Positions 30,257-39,801 are shown, numbered from the stretch's first letter. The stretch is DNA of 64,000 nucleotides from an uncultured Clostridia bacterium (GCA_934141445.1 CAKPCF010000003.1:55882-119881); one strand, 5' to 3'. Made by a program: numbers and translations. Notes: a model not told the origin generated them from the sequence alone.

Positions 30257-31525
30257 TTAATGTTTTCCTTTAGGTTTTCCAATAGCATTCAAGTGATCTA
30301 TTGTTTTACTATTATTTAATCCAAATATATTTCTTACCATTTTTTCAGCTGATGGTATTGCCATAAAGAATAACAATCCAAACATTGGAGCAAACTTTAC
30401 AATTTCTCCTGCTGTAAATGCAAATATTATATATAAAATTGCATGTATTGGTTGAATAAATATATGTATAATCAATTCTTTAAACCAAGCACTAAATGCC
30501 TGTGCTTTATTATCTCCCATTTTATCAATTGGATATGTTACTGTTATAAATGGAGATATAACTATTAGGAATCCTAGCATAATTGTTCTTTTCATATACA
30601 ATAAGAAAAATCTTAAATGTGAAAACGCAACACACCAAAGCATTAAAGTTAATATCATAAGCTGACTACCAGAAGATGTAAATAGCTTAACCATTAAATT
30701 ATTTACAAAATCTTGCTCAAAGCTTTCTGCACCTGCAGAACTTATTGCAATTTTTATTTTATATGTTATATCTACTAATAATTTTCCTAGTACCATTATT
30801 GCTTGAATAATGTATTGTAACATAAATAATATGATTATTGATTCAACCCATGCTATAAGCATCTTTTTATATTTTGCTCTATCTGAAGCTACTGTTGACA
30901 TTGCCATTCTAATTCCAACATAAATTAAAACTAGTAATGAAATTGCAAGTGACAATATTCTAGCTATATAGAACCATTTAGCAACATTTTCTTTTATACT
31001 AATCATAAATGTTGGCACTGGAACATTAGTATCTTCAGCATCACTTACTCCACCAAAAAAATTATATTTTTTTACCGTATCACTAAAATCAAAATAATCG
31101 ATATTAAATAATCCAATTTCATTAAATACTGTTTTTTCTATAGTAAATGAAAACTTATTTTGCGAAGTATTTAATGTATTTAAAATATCTGTACCACTAG
31201 CACTAACAACTGTTAATAAAATTTCTGATGTAAGTGGTATTATATTAAGTAGCATACACACAATTCCTAATACAGCATTTAAAGCAGAACCTGTTGCTGA
31301 AAATATGTCAAAATTTTGTGTTTTCCCTGTTCTTGGATCAGATGTACTACCTTCATACACTAAATCATTTATCATGTTATTACTATATGCCATATTCTGC
31401 TGTCCAACTTTTGGAATTTTACTTGTTGCAGCATCTGTTTCAGCAGTTTCAGCATAGCAATAACTAGTAAATATGAAATTAAACAATATTAGCACACATA
31501 TAAGTGACCATAATATTCGTTTCAT
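30257..31525 (-). CDS. VirB6/TrbL-like polytopic T4SS channel protein
   Basis: The 422-residue protein has a signal peptide, a hydrophobic segment, the head block IEKTVFNEIGLFNIDYFDFS, then about six membrane segments. The core contains IYVGIRMAMSTVASDRAKYK and GFLIVISPFITVTYPIDKMG. It ends shortly after the membrane core, so it is the minimal form of the three VirB6-like proteins here. It follows the VirB4 ATPase gene by 18 bp, as is usual for virB4-virB6 gene order. Confidence 0.8.
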   Translation of the reverse strand: MKRILWSLICVLILFNFIFTSYCYAETAETDAATSKIPKVGQQNMAYSNNMINDLVYEGSTSDPRTGKTQNFDIFSATGSALNAVLGIVCMLLNIIPLTSEILLTVVSASGTDILNTLNTSQNKFSFTIEKTVFNEIGLFNIDYFDFSDTVKKYNFFGGVSDAEDTNVPVPTFMISIKENVAKWFYIARILSLAISLLVLIYVGIRMAMSTVASDRAKYKKMLIAWVESIIILFMLQYIIQAIMVLGKLLVDITYKIKIAISSAGAESFEQDFVNNLMVKLFTSSGSQLMILTLMLWCVAFSHLRFFLLYMKRTIMLGFLIVISPFITVTYPIDKMGDNKAQAFSAWFKELIIHIFIQPIHAILYIIFAFTAGEIVKFAPMFGLLFFMAIPSAEKMVRNIFGLNNSKTIDHLNAIGKPKGKH

Positions 31526-31543
31526 AGCTTTCTCTTTCTTTTA

Positions 31544-33535
31544 TTATTGTTTTTCTGCTTCTTTTCTTGCTTTTTCTAGTGCTGCTTGTTTGCTTAAGTT
31601 TGTTTCCATAAATTCAAATTCTTTCTTTGTTGGTTGAATTGCAAGAATTGCTGAATCTCCACCAACTCTAAGAAGTCCTTCACCTCTACTACATGTAATT
31701 AAGAAACTAGCTTCACCTTCACTAAGTTTGAAAACTTCTCTTAGGTATTCTATTTCTGATTTATCTTGTGCTAAAAATAATTTTGTTTCTGAAGAAGTTA
31801 AAACCGCTTGAACCTCTTTTTTCTCATAGAAATCTTGGAATTTCTGTGAAATTACTGCTAAAGATACATTTCTTTTTCTGGCTCTTCTGGCCATTGTATT
31901 TAAGAAATCTACAGCTTCTGGATATGGTAATAACATCCAAGCCTCATCAACAAGAACTCTCTTTTTAGCAGCTTTAGCTTTATCTTCACTATTTTTCTTT
32001 ACATATTTTTCCCAAACCCATGAAAGCATTATTTGTTGTGCCAAAGGTCTAGCAAATCTTTCTTCTAGTTGAGAAATATCAATATTTATAAATGGCATTC
32101 CTTCTGATAATTCAAAAGTTGATTGTCCATCAAAATAAGCCATTTGACCTTGATATTCTCTTGTATACTGTTTCATAACTTTAACTAAATAACTATAGTG
32201 GAAACGATAATCTTGGTTAGTATTTTCTTCCGCTTTTCTACAAATTCTTCTATACCATGAACCTATTGTAGGCATTTGCTTTTTAGTTCTACCTAAATAA
32301 TTTGAATTTACTTCAAATCTTCTATGGTCATCTTTTACATATAAACTTTCTACATTATCTGTTATTCCTAAAGCTGCATATTCTTCTAAAACAGCTTCTG
32401 AAATAATCTGTTTTGTAAGTTCGTTTACTTCTTGGCTTCTTGTACTACCTCTTGCCATTGTTAGCAAACCTTGTGTAACGTCCTCTACTTTATTTTCAAC
32501 ACTTAAGATTGTTCTTTCTTTTCCTGTTATTTCGTCTTTAATATTTTCGGGCTCTATATCAAATAAGTTAATAATTGTTTTTGAAGTTGGACTTAAAACA
32601 ACATTAACTCCACCAAGAGCTTCTGCAACAGCACCATACTCACCTTCAGCATCTAGTGCCAAACTATCAATTCCCATTAGAATTGATGAACGAGCTGTAA
32701 TTGTTTTTATAGTAACAGATTTACCAGCACCAGACTTACCAAAAATAACCATATTATAATTTGTTAATTTTGAACTAAAATTATCATACAATATTGGTAA
32801 TCCTGTTTGTTTATTAAATCCTAAAGGTATTCCATTTTCATGTCCAACATCTGATGTAAAGAATGGGAATACAGTTGACATAGCACGTCTATCAAAAGTA
32901 TGTGACTTTGAAATTTTATTGTCTACAAAAGGCATATTTGACCTAAATGCTTCATCTTGCATTGCCCAAGCTGGTTTTACATCTATTAAGTTCTTTGACA
33001 TTTCACTTGATAAAAGTTCTGTATATTTTTCTAGCTCATCCATACTGTAAGCAAATATAGTTGCAATTATTGATGAATCAAAAAGCTTATTAAAACCTGC
33101 TGCAATAGCATCTCTTAATTGTTCTGCTTCTTCTCTTTTTTGAGCTAATATTCTCTCTCTGTTTATATCACCTCTATCTAAGGCAACAATTCTTTCAGAT
33201 TCAATTTCATTGATTGTTCTATTTAAATCTGTTTGTGAACTCGCTTCACTAATAGGATTGATAAATACAGACACATTTAAATCACCAAAAGTATACATAC
33301 CTCTCAAAAATTCTGGGAATGTACACATTCTTGGTAAATTTGCAACTATCATACTTCTCGCATATCTGGTTCTTGATGAAGCTATTTCTATATGATTTGT
33401 ATAACTTGCATCAATTCCACCTGGAGCAATCAAACTTTTTATATTATTTTCATTTTTCTTGAATACGCTTTTAGCTTCTTCATTTTTTGATGCATCTAAT
33501 CCCATTGATTCATCTGTTTTTTTACTTGATAACAT
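31544..33535 (-). CDS. virB4: VirB4-like T4SS ATPase (C-terminal, catalytic part)
   Basis: The 663-residue protein carries Walker A (GKSGAGKS, residues 266-273), Walker B (RVLVDEAWM, Asp530-Glu531) and downstream ARRARKRNVSLAVISQ and LLFLAQDKSE-type segments of VirB4/TraC ATPases. It powers pilus assembly and substrate transfer at the inner membrane. The first 250 residues are only part of the usual N-terminal domain; the rest is encoded by the gene 16 bp upstream. No VirD4-type coupling ATPase is seen. Confidence 0.92.
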   Translation of the reverse strand: MLSSKKTDESMGLDASKNEEAKSVFKKNENNIKSLIAPGGIDASYTNHIEIASSRTRYARSMIVANLPRMCTFPEFLRGMYTFGDLNVSVFINPISEASSQTDLNRTINEIESERIVALDRGDINRERILAQKREEAEQLRDAIAAGFNKLFDSSIIATIFAYSMDELEKYTELLSSEMSKNLIDVKPAWAMQDEAFRSNMPFVDNKISKSHTFDRRAMSTVFPFFTSDVGHENGIPLGFNKQTGLPILYDNFSSKLTNYNMVIFGKSGAGKSVTIKTITARSSILMGIDSLALDAEGEYGAVAEALGGVNVVLSPTSKTIINLFDIEPENIKDEITGKERTILSVENKVEDVTQGLLTMARGSTRSQEVNELTKQIISEAVLEEYAALGITDNVESLYVKDDHRRFEVNSNYLGRTKKQMPTIGSWYRRICRKAEENTNQDYRFHYSYLVKVMKQYTREYQGQMAYFDGQSTFELSEGMPFINIDISQLEERFARPLAQQIMLSWVWEKYVKKNSEDKAKAAKKRVLVDEAWMLLPYPEAVDFLNTMARRARKRNVSLAVISQKFQDFYEKKEVQAVLTSSETKLFLAQDKSEIEYLREVFKLSEGEASFLITCSRGEGLLRVGGDSAILAIQPTKKEFEFMETNLSKQAALEKARKEAEKQ

Positions 33536-33551
33536 CTTTTTTCCTCCTTCT

Positions 33552-34817
33552 TTAGTTTTCTGAAGTTCTTCTTCTAACTATTTTCTTTTTTGGAGCTTCA
33601 ATTTTTTTAGCCTCATCTGCATTTATTTCAGGAGTATTATTCTTTTGTTTTTCATCTATTGTTTTTTCTACTTCTTTTTTAGCTAGTTTATAAACTTTTG
33701 GGTCTAATTGATTTTCATAAGTATCTAATAATTCCAAAGCTTTTTCTTTTACTTTTTGGTCTTTATTTAATTGTCTTGATAATTCTTCTTGTTGTTTCAT
33801 TTTATCAGCTTTTAAAATACTATCTGTTGCAATATCTATTGCTTCAAGATTTATTTCTCTATCCATCTTTTCTTGTTTCTTCTGTAATACATCTTTTCCT
33901 GAACTATATAAAGCATCATATTGAGCATCTAAAGCTTTAGATAATTGTAATAATTCTGCTTCATCTCTGTTGTAAGCAATATATAATAATTCTGCTAATT
34001 CTTCTGAATCTAATATTTTGCTTGTAACTTGTGATGTTGCTAAAGCACTAGCAATATTTTGACATCTTGTATATAATTCTGAGAAACACATATTATAAAT
34101 TTCTTCTTTTGTATAATTTCCAAGTCCTCCACCTATTTCAGCAGAATAATAAGAAACTACTACATAAGTCTTTTGTTGAAGTACATTTCTATTTGAACTT
34201 AATTTTTCAACATAATCTGTAATGTTAATACCATATTCTAAAACATTTACTTTTCTTTTTCGCTCAAATTGTAATTTTTCAACTAAAGATCTATTTCCTT
34301 GTGCTTTTGCTTGTGCAATTCTTGCATCTAATTTATCAATATCTTCTGATAAATTATTTACTCTATCTTTATATGTAGCAATTATATCTCTTAAATTTAA
34401 AGTTCTACTTTGAATATATAATTGAATTGGAAATCTCAATGTATTTAAGAATTGTACAAATCCCTCTTCAACTGCAATCTTTTCCTGCTCACTCATTAAG
34501 TCATAGTTTACACCATTACATTGAAGAACCATTATAAATTGTGTTCCATTTTTTCTTACAATCATGTTATCAACAATTTCATCAAATTCCATAAATTTAT
34601 AGATTGATTCTGTTGTCAACTCACCTTGAAATCTACCATAATTGTCGATTTTTTTCTCTTTTTCTTTTGTTCCATCTTCTTCAGAATCACTAGTAGCAAT
34701 TTGACTTTCTTTTTTAGCTTTTGGTCTTAATAAGTATATATACAATGCTATTAGTAAGAACATTATAAAAAATATGATAAAAATCAACATTTGTAACATA
34801 GGAATCATACTATCCAT
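33552..34817 (-). CDS. VirB4/TraC N-terminal-domain-like membrane protein
   Basis: The 421-residue protein has one membrane segment at about residues 9-30, then a domain with YKFMEFDEIVDNMIVRKNG and FVQFLNTLRFPIQLYIQSR. These resemble the N-terminal domain of VirB4/TraC-type proteins. A coiled, charged C-terminus (about 290-421) rich in Lys/Glu follows. Its start directly abuts the PrgI stop codon. It probably anchors the VirB4-like ATPase to the membrane, giving a two-protein VirB4. Confidence 0.72.
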   Translation of the reverse strand: MDSMIPMLQMLIFIIFFIMFLLIALYIYLLRPKAKKESQIATSDSEEDGTKEKEKKIDNYGRFQGELTTESIYKFMEFDEIVDNMIVRKNGTQFIMVLQCNGVNYDLMSEQEKIAVEEGFVQFLNTLRFPIQLYIQSRTLNLRDIIATYKDRVNNLSEDIDKLDARIAQAKAQGNRSLVEKLQFERKRKVNVLEYGINITDYVEKLSSNRNVLQQKTYVVVSYYSAEIGGGLGNYTKEEIYNMCFSELYTRCQNIASALATSQVTSKILDSEELAELLYIAYNRDEAELLQLSKALDAQYDALYSSGKDVLQKKQEKMDREINLEAIDIATDSILKADKMKQQEELSRQLNKDQKVKEKALELLDTYENQLDPKVYKLAKKEVEKTIDEKQKNNTPEINADEAKKIEAPKKKIVRRRTSEN

Positions 34818-35153
34818 TTATTTTTCCTCCTTTGTATAACTGTAAATCTTTCTATTTTTCTTAAATTTGAAATATCTAATAATAATTTCACTTAATGGTT
34901 CTCCACCTATTTTTTTAGTAATTGGAATACTTACTATAGTTGGTATTTTAACTGCGCCAACTATATATCCCAAAACACCACAAAGAGCTGTTATGATTAA
35001 GCCCACAGTTTTCATATTTAGTACCATAAAAATTAGTAAAAATACTGAGCCTATAACAGCACCTATTGCAGTTGAAATTAAAGATTTTACAGTAAATATA
35101 TATAAGAATCTTGTTTCTCCTTTATAATTACGAGGTATATAATATGTTCCCAT
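34818..35153 (-). CDS. PrgI-family / VirB3-like membrane protein
   Basis: The 111-residue protein has the PrgI layout: YYIPRNYKGETRFLYIFT at the N-terminus, two adjacent membrane segments (about 24-70), then IPITKKIGGEPLSEIIIRYF. PrgI/VirB3 proteins sit beside VirB4 and are standard in Gram-positive T4SSs. It lies 42 bp after a pilin and abuts the VirB4-N gene, which is conserved gene order for these systems. Confidence 0.82.
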   Translation of the reverse strand: MGTYYIPRNYKGETRFLYIFTVKSLISTAIGAVIGSVFLLIFMVLNMKTVGLIITALCGVLGYIVGAVKIPTIVSIPITKKIGGEPLSEIIIRYFKFKKNRKIYSYTKEEK

Positions 35154-35195
35154 ACATTTCTCCTTTGTTTAATAATTTTATTAAAACTTTTTATT

Positions 35196-35588
35196 TTAGA
35201 ATTTTTCTACAATTGAAATAACTATCTTCCAAATGAAATATGCTCCAAAAATAACAAACCCTGATACAAGTAAACCAATTAGTTGTTGCTTTAATTTAGC
35301 TTGACCTTCTGGAGTAGCAGTAATATATTTAATTCCCATATATAAAGTAACTGCAACTAAAATACCAGCACCAATAGTTGTTAAAATAGAACCTAAGTCA
35401 ACTAAATCTTCAAAAATATTTGCTCCATTTACATTACCTGCTCCAGTTTGCCCTTTATTCAAAAAAGTTTGTGTTTGGTTTTGCATCTCACTTAATGTTA
35501 GAGCTTCTACTTTTGATGTATTTACTAATGATAAACTTATTATAAAAAATGCTATCAATGTAATTAAAACTTTTTTTGTTATTCTCAT
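35196..35588 (-). CDS. T4SS pilin-like protein (first gene of main operon)
   Basis: The 130-residue protein has a signal peptide, a Gln/Gly/Asn-rich stretch and two membrane segments joined by a loop with KYITATPEGQAKLKQQ. It is the most divergent of seven VirB2/T4SS-pilin-like proteins in the window. It heads the operon with PrgI and VirB4, so it may be the core structural subunit while the others are alternative pilins; that division is inferred. Confidence 0.75.
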   Translation of the reverse strand: MRITKKVLITLIAFFIISLSLVNTSKVEALTLSEMQNQTQTFLNKGQTGAGNVNGANIFEDLVDLGSILTTIGAGILVAVTLYMGIKYITATPEGQAKLKQQLIGLLVSGFVIFGAYFIWKIVISIVEKF

Positions 35589-35632
35589 TATTGTTCCTCC
35601 ACATATTATTTCATTTAGACAATTATAATTTT

Positions 35633-35661
35633 ATTATAAAGAATTATTGTACATTTTTCAA
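35633..35661 (-). promoter_or_regulatory. Promoter of the main T4SS operon (TTGAAA-N17-TATAAT)
   Basis: TTGAAA, 17 bases and TATAAT on the minus strand lie 45 bp upstream of the first pilin start. The same -35/-10 pair and spacing recur at three other pilin promoters. Confidence 0.65.
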
Positions 35662-35821
35662 CAGATTTCAAGTAAAATATATATTTTTAATCGAAATGTA
35701 ATATAGTTTTTTTGTAATATTTTTGTTAATTTTAAATACTAATTTTTATTTTCTTACGCATACCTAAAAAATTTTTTAATAAAGAATAATTTCATATTTA
35801 ATTCATAAAAAATATTATACG

Positions 35822-35853
35822 AAAAAAGATATGTTAATTAAAACATATCTTTT
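35822..35853 (-). terminator. Terminator after the two-pilin unit
   Basis: AAAAGATATGTT pairs with AACATATCTTTT and is followed by a T run on the minus strand, just after the stop at 35858. It separates this unit from the main operon. Confidence 0.8.
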
Positions 35854-35857
35854 GAAT

Positions 35858-36238
35858 CTAATCTTGATTTCCTAAAACTCCATTTGTAAAATTAGCAACT
35901 AAGGCAACTAAATTCACACCAGCAAATAGTAAAATACAACCAATTACAATTGGCATTGCTTTATTTTTTATAGTAGCTTTTTCTTCAACACTTGATACCA
36001 TATATTTAGCTCCAAGTATTGTAACCGTAATAACTGCAATTGCTGTACCACCTAATTGTAGATATCCAATAATATCATTTAAAATTGCATTTACACCTGT
36101 ATTCGTGCCACCACTAGTATCTAACTTTGATACATTCTTCATTGACTCAAGGTCTAATTCAAATCCTGCTGCATTTACATTTACAGCATATATCAAGATA
36201 AAAAATATTGTTAATGTAATTACAAATATTTTTTTCAT
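35858..36238 (-). CDS. T4SS pilin-like protein
   Basis: The 126-residue protein has a signal peptide (cleavage near VNAAG), a short polar region and two membrane segments joined by KYMVSSVEEKATIKNK. It shares the KYM..S...K(A)xIK loop with the other pilins but diverges in the second membrane segment (IVIGCILLFAGVNLVALV). It follows the 127-residue pilin by 29 bp and is probably co-transcribed with it. Confidence 0.75.
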   Translation of the reverse strand: MKKIFVITLTIFFILIYAVNVNAAGFELDLESMKNVSKLDTSGGTNTGVNAILNDIIGYLQLGGTAIAVITVTILGAKYMVSSVEEKATIKNKAMPIVIGCILLFAGVNLVALVANFTNGVLGNQD

Positions 36239-36267
36239 AATCTATCATTCCTTTCTTAAGTTATATT

Positions 36268-36651
36268 CTATTCAACTTTTATGCTATTGTCTGCAAAATC
36301 TCTTATTATTGTTACTAGGAAACTAGCTCCCATCATTACGACAGCACCTATAACATATACTGTTGCACCTTTTTTGATTTCTGCTCTATCATTTGGAGAT
36401 GAAACCATATATTTAATTGCAAGAACTGTTAACATTATAATAGCAATTGCAGCTGTTGCAATTCTTACGGCATCAAGTATTCCAGCAAATAAATTTGTAA
36501 CTTCATTACTTCCTTGTAAATTAGATCCACTTGAACCACCAAAACTACTAGTAATCTCAGAACCACTTACAGCAAAAACTTGTGAAAAAATTGCAAATAT
36601 AAATAAACTTATTACTAATAAAATACTTATTTTTCTTATATATTTTTTCAT
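36268..36651 (-). CDS. T4SS pilin-like protein
   Basis: The 127-residue protein has a signal peptide ending near QVFAVSG, a Ser/Gly/Asn-rich stretch and two membrane segments with the loop KYMVSSPNDRAEIKKG. It is close to the upstream four pilins in the membrane part but has a different N-terminal region. It is the first gene of a two-pilin unit with a TTGAAA-N17-TATAAT promoter. Confidence 0.8.
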   Translation of the reverse strand: MKKYIRKISILLVISLFIFAIFSQVFAVSGSEITSSFGGSSGSNLQGSNEVTNLFAGILDAVRIATAAIAIIMLTVLAIKYMVSSPNDRAEIKKGATVYVIGAVVMMGASFLVTIIRDFADNSIKVE

Positions 36652-36713
36652 ATAAAATCATTCCCTTCATTTTAATATAAGGTTAGATATTTCCTTTATA
36701 CACTATTAAATTT

Positions 36714-36742
36714 ATTATAAACTATTTAAATATTTTTTTCAA
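36714..36742 (-). promoter_or_regulatory. Promoter of the two-pilin unit (TTGAAA-N17-TATAAT)
   Basis: TTGAAA, 17 bases and TATAAT on the minus strand lie about 60 bp upstream of the pilin start at 36651. Confidence 0.65.
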
Positions 36743-36833
36743 CATCAGAATTTAAAATTTATCAAAACCTTTTCTTTTACTGCGTTTTTCTACATATTTT
36801 TTATTTTCATAACATATATGTCATTTTATATGG

Positions 36834-36839
36834 TATAAT
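36834..36839 (+). promoter_or_regulatory. Extended -10 promoter of the GT-C-like gene
   Basis: TGGTATAAT fits an extended -10 element about 28 bp upstream of the start at 36867. No clear -35 is seen. TTTGGAGGTTT before the ATG is the ribosome binding site. Confidence 0.45.
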
Positions 36840-36866
36840 AACTAAAAATTTATTTGGAGGTTTACA

Positions 36867-38471
36867 ATGAAAAAAATATCAAAAGATAAAATATTTTTTA
36901 TTTTTGCATGCTTAGCAATTGCCTTTTTCACAGCAGCATTAGTTCCAAAAACATTTCAAAATGATACTTTTTTCAATATTTCTATTGGAAAATATATTTT
37001 AAATAATGGTATTGATATGCAAGAACATTTTTCGTGGGTACCAAATCTAACTTATACTTATTCCCACTGGGCATTTGATATAATTATATATCTTTTATAC
37101 AATTGTTGGAATTTTACTGGTATCTATGTTTTTACAATTATATTTTCTGCAATTATAGCTGTTACTTTATTTACTCTATTATCAAAAGCATATAAAACTC
37201 CTGTTTCTGCTTTTTTAGTAACAGTTGTTTCTGTCTTCGTAGTAAAAGATGCATTTACAGCACGTTCGCAAATAATATCTTTCTTATGTTTTATAATTGA
37301 AATATATTGTTTAGAACAATTTATAGAGACAAACAAAAAAAGATATCCTTTAATATTAGTTGCATTATCAATAGTTATAGCAAATTTTCATGCAGCAACT
37401 TGGCCTTTAATTTTAGTTTTATTTTTACCATATCTTGCTGCTGGATTTTTCAATCTAATTTCTTGTAAAAATATTTATACTTTTTTAGCTAATTTTAAAG
37501 AAAAACAATTACAAAAATTAGATATAAATTCTTCTAAGGCAACTAAATGCAAAGAAGATATTGAATATTATAAAAAACTAGCAAAAGATAAAATTTTATC
37601 TGATGAATCAAAATTAAAATTAAGAAATGACTATAACTTTAAAAATTTAATTATTGTATTTATTATAATTTCACTTACAGGTTTAATCACACCAATACAT
37701 GGAGTTCCTTATACTTACATAATAAAATCTATGACCGGAACAAGTAATTTTGAAAATGCAGCTTCAATTGACTATATTAGTGAGATGCAACCAATTATTC
37801 CCGTAGGTAGTTTAGCATTTTTTGTTTTTTTAAGTTTGATTATTTTTACACTAGCATTCATGCCAACAAAAATAAAAGTAGAACATGGATTTTTAATACT
37901 AGGACTTTTAATAATGACACTATACAGTAGACGCTATGTATATTTATTAGTTCTACTTGGTGCATTTCCAATTTGTGAACTTATTTCACAATGTGTTAAC
38001 AAAGATACTGAAAAACAAATTGAAAATTCTATATTATCATTTGTATTATGTATATGTTCGGTAATCTTTCTACTTGTAAGTATTTTTAATAAACAAGAAG
38101 ATCCTTATGTAGATGAAACAAAATATCCTACAAAAGTGGTAGATTATATAAAAGAAAATATAGATTACAAAAATATGAGAATTTATAATGATTATGATAA
38201 TGGAAGTTATTTAATGCTGAATGATATTCCTGTTTTCATTGATTCTAGACTAGATGTTTATTGTAGTGAATTCAATAATACAGATGTTTTTAAAGATTAT
38301 ATTTATGTAGTCGCTGGGAAAGTAAATTATGAAAAGATTTTCTCAAAATATGATTTTACACATATTTTATTATATAAAAATGAAATCGCTAATCAATATA
38401 TTACAAATGATGCAAATTACAAATTATTATATGAAGATGAATATTTCTCTTTTTATCAAAAATTAAATTAA
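36867..38471 (+). CDS. GT-C-like polytopic membrane glycosyltransferase
   Basis: The 534-residue protein has about ten membrane segments. The first outer loop holds NDTFFNISIGKYIL and acidic and aromatic residues before YSHWAFDIIIYLLY, typical of GT-C enzymes, which use lipid-linked sugars at the outer membrane face. A charged insert (about residues 210-255) and a C-terminal soluble part (YNDYDNGSYLMLNDIPVFID) follow. It is the only plus-strand gene among the pilin units. Pilin or wall-polymer glycosylation is a possible role, inferred from position. Confidence 0.65.
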   Translation: MKKISKDKIFFIFACLAIAFFTAALVPKTFQNDTFFNISIGKYILNNGIDMQEHFSWVPNLTYTYSHWAFDIIIYLLYNCWNFTGIYVFTIIFSAIIAVTLFTLLSKAYKTPVSAFLVTVVSVFVVKDAFTARSQIISFLCFIIEIYCLEQFIETNKKRYPLILVALSIVIANFHAATWPLILVLFLPYLAAGFFNLISCKNIYTFLANFKEKQLQKLDINSSKATKCKEDIEYYKKLAKDKILSDESKLKLRNDYNFKNLIIVFIIISLTGLITPIHGVPYTYIIKSMTGTSNFENAASIDYISEMQPIIPVGSLAFFVFLSLIIFTLAFMPTKIKVEHGFLILGLLIMTLYSRRYVYLLVLLGAFPICELISQCVNKDTEKQIENSILSFVLCICSVIFLLVSIFNKQEDPYVDETKYPTKVVDYIKENIDYKNMRIYNDYDNGSYLMLNDIPVFIDSRLDVYCSEFNNTDVFKDYIYVVAGKVNYEKIFSKYDFTHILLYKNEIANQYITNDANYKLLYEDEYFSFYQKLN

Positions 38472-38492
38472 ATTTTATTTCTATGCACATAT

Positions 38493-38537
38493 AAAAATAC
38501 TGTTGATATATTTTCTATTATCAACAGTATTTTTTAT
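38493..38537. terminator. Bidirectional terminator between GT-C-like gene and pilins
   Basis: AAAAATACTGTTGATA pairs with TATCAACAGTATTTTT. It lies between the convergent stop codons at 38471 and 38551, with A and T runs on both sides. Confidence 0.85.
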
Positions 38538-38550
38538 ATTTTTTTAATTA

Positions 38551-38934
38551 CTATGCCTTTATATTTCCTTCTGCAAATTTTTGAATAATTGTTAAAATTC
38601 CAGATGCTGCAAACATTACAACAGCTCCAACTATGTAAACAACTGCATATTTTTTTATCTCTGCTTTTTCGTTTGGTGCTGATGACATATATTTAATAGC
38701 CAATACAGTTAACATTATTAAAGCTACACCAACTGCTACTATTCTTGCAACTTGTAATATTGCACCAACAATATTAGTAGTTGAACTAGCAGCTGCACTA
38801 TTATCTGTTTTTCCATCAATTGCTGATATTTTGCTTCCAAAATCATATCCATCAGCATATACCATTGGCATGAAAGCACTTACAACAGTAGTGAATATAA
38901 TTATAGACACTAAAACTATACCTAATTTTTTCAT
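38551..38934 (-). CDS. T4SS pilin-like protein
   Basis: The 127-residue protein has a signal peptide ending near MVYADG, a variable Asp/Ser/Ala-rich region, and two membrane segments with GVALIMLTVLAIKYMSSAP and KKYAVVYIVGAVVMFAASG. It is the last gene of a three-pilin unit and closely matches the two pilins before it in the membrane part. Only the mature N-terminal region differs strongly. Confidence 0.8.
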   Translation of the reverse strand: MKKLGIVLVSIIIFTTVVSAFMPMVYADGYDFGSKISAIDGKTDNSAAASSTTNIVGAILQVARIVAVGVALIMLTVLAIKYMSSAPNEKAEIKKYAVVYIVGAVVMFAASGILTIIQKFAEGNIKA

Positions 38935-38951
38935 ACTTCTCCTCCTAACTT

Positions 38952-39344
38952 CTAACTAGCTGATATATTGCTAGAGAATTTTTCAATTATTTGTAAAATT
39001 CCTGCTGCTCCGAATAATACAATTGCACCTACTACATATACAACTGCATGTTTTTTAATGGTAGCTCTATCGTTTGGTGCTGATGACATATATTTGATTG
39101 CTAATACAGTTAGCATTATTAAAGCTACACCAACTGCTACTATTTTTAGTATGTAAAAAACTGCACCTATTACATTACCAACAGAATCTGCTGCAGCTGA
39201 ATTTCCAGCACCTTCAATTGAAGATATATCTGGCATTGCACTTCCTTCTGCAAAGACATTACCTTGAAACGCAACTAATACTGTTGAAAAAATTATTAGT
39301 GCTATTGCAAGGATCATTCCTTTTTTTAATAAAATCTCCTTCAT
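38952..39344 (-). CDS. T4SS pilin-like protein
   Basis: The 130-residue protein has a signal peptide ending near NVFAEG, a variable stretch (MPDISSIEGAGNSAAADS) and two membrane segments with KYMSSAPNDRATIKKHAVVY. It lies 17 bp upstream of the next pilin and 23 bp after the previous one. It probably arose by tandem duplication within this unit. Confidence 0.8.
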   Translation of the reverse strand: MKEILLKKGMILAIALIIFSTVLVAFQGNVFAEGSAMPDISSIEGAGNSAAADSVGNVIGAVFYILKIVAVGVALIMLTVLAIKYMSSAPNDRATIKKHAVVYVVGAIVLFGAAGILQIIEKFSSNISAS

Positions 39345-39367
39345 ACTTTTTCTCCTTTTTTATATTT

Positions 39368-39739
39368 CTATGCTTGCATGTTTGAATTTACAAATTTTTC
39401 GATTATCTGTAAAATTCCTGCAGCTCCAAATAGTACAACAGCTCCTATTACATATACAACTGCATTTTGTTTTATTGTAGCTCTTTCATTAGCAGAAGAA
39501 GTCATGTACTTAATTGCTAATACAGTTAACATTATTATTCCAACTCCTACCGCAACAATCTTCATAATATACAACAATGTTCCAGCTGCTGTTTCTATTG
39601 AATTTCCAATTTGTCCACTATTTCCGTTATCAAAAGCTTTAACATTATAATTGTCATTGCTTGCAAAGCTTGGAATAGATAATACAATGCAACTTAATAA
39701 CAAAAATATTGTAACACAACATATCAATTTTTTGCTCAT
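39368..39739 (-). CDS. T4SS pilin-like protein
   Basis: The 123-residue protein has a signal peptide ending near SFASND, a variable stretch (NVKAFDNGNSGQIGNS) and two membrane segments with KYMTSSANERATIKQNAVVY. The NVKxFDN segment recurs in the 130-residue pilin upstream, which ties the two together. It is the first gene of the three-pilin unit. Confidence 0.8.
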   Translation of the reverse strand: MSKKLICCVTIFLLLSCIVLSIPSFASNDNYNVKAFDNGNSGQIGNSIETAAGTLLYIMKIVAVGVGIIMLTVLAIKYMTSSANERATIKQNAVVYVIGAVVLFGAAGILQIIEKFVNSNMQA

Positions 39740-39772
39740 ATCAAGCTCCTTTCAAATTGATTCTTATTATAA

Positions 39773-39801
39773 ATTATATAACATATTTACATTCTTTTCA
39801 A
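39773..39801 (-). promoter_or_regulatory. Promoter of the three-pilin unit (TTGAAA-N17-TATAAT)
   Basis: TTGAAA, 17 bases and TATAAT on the minus strand lie about 35 bp upstream of the pilin start at 39739. Confidence 0.65.
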
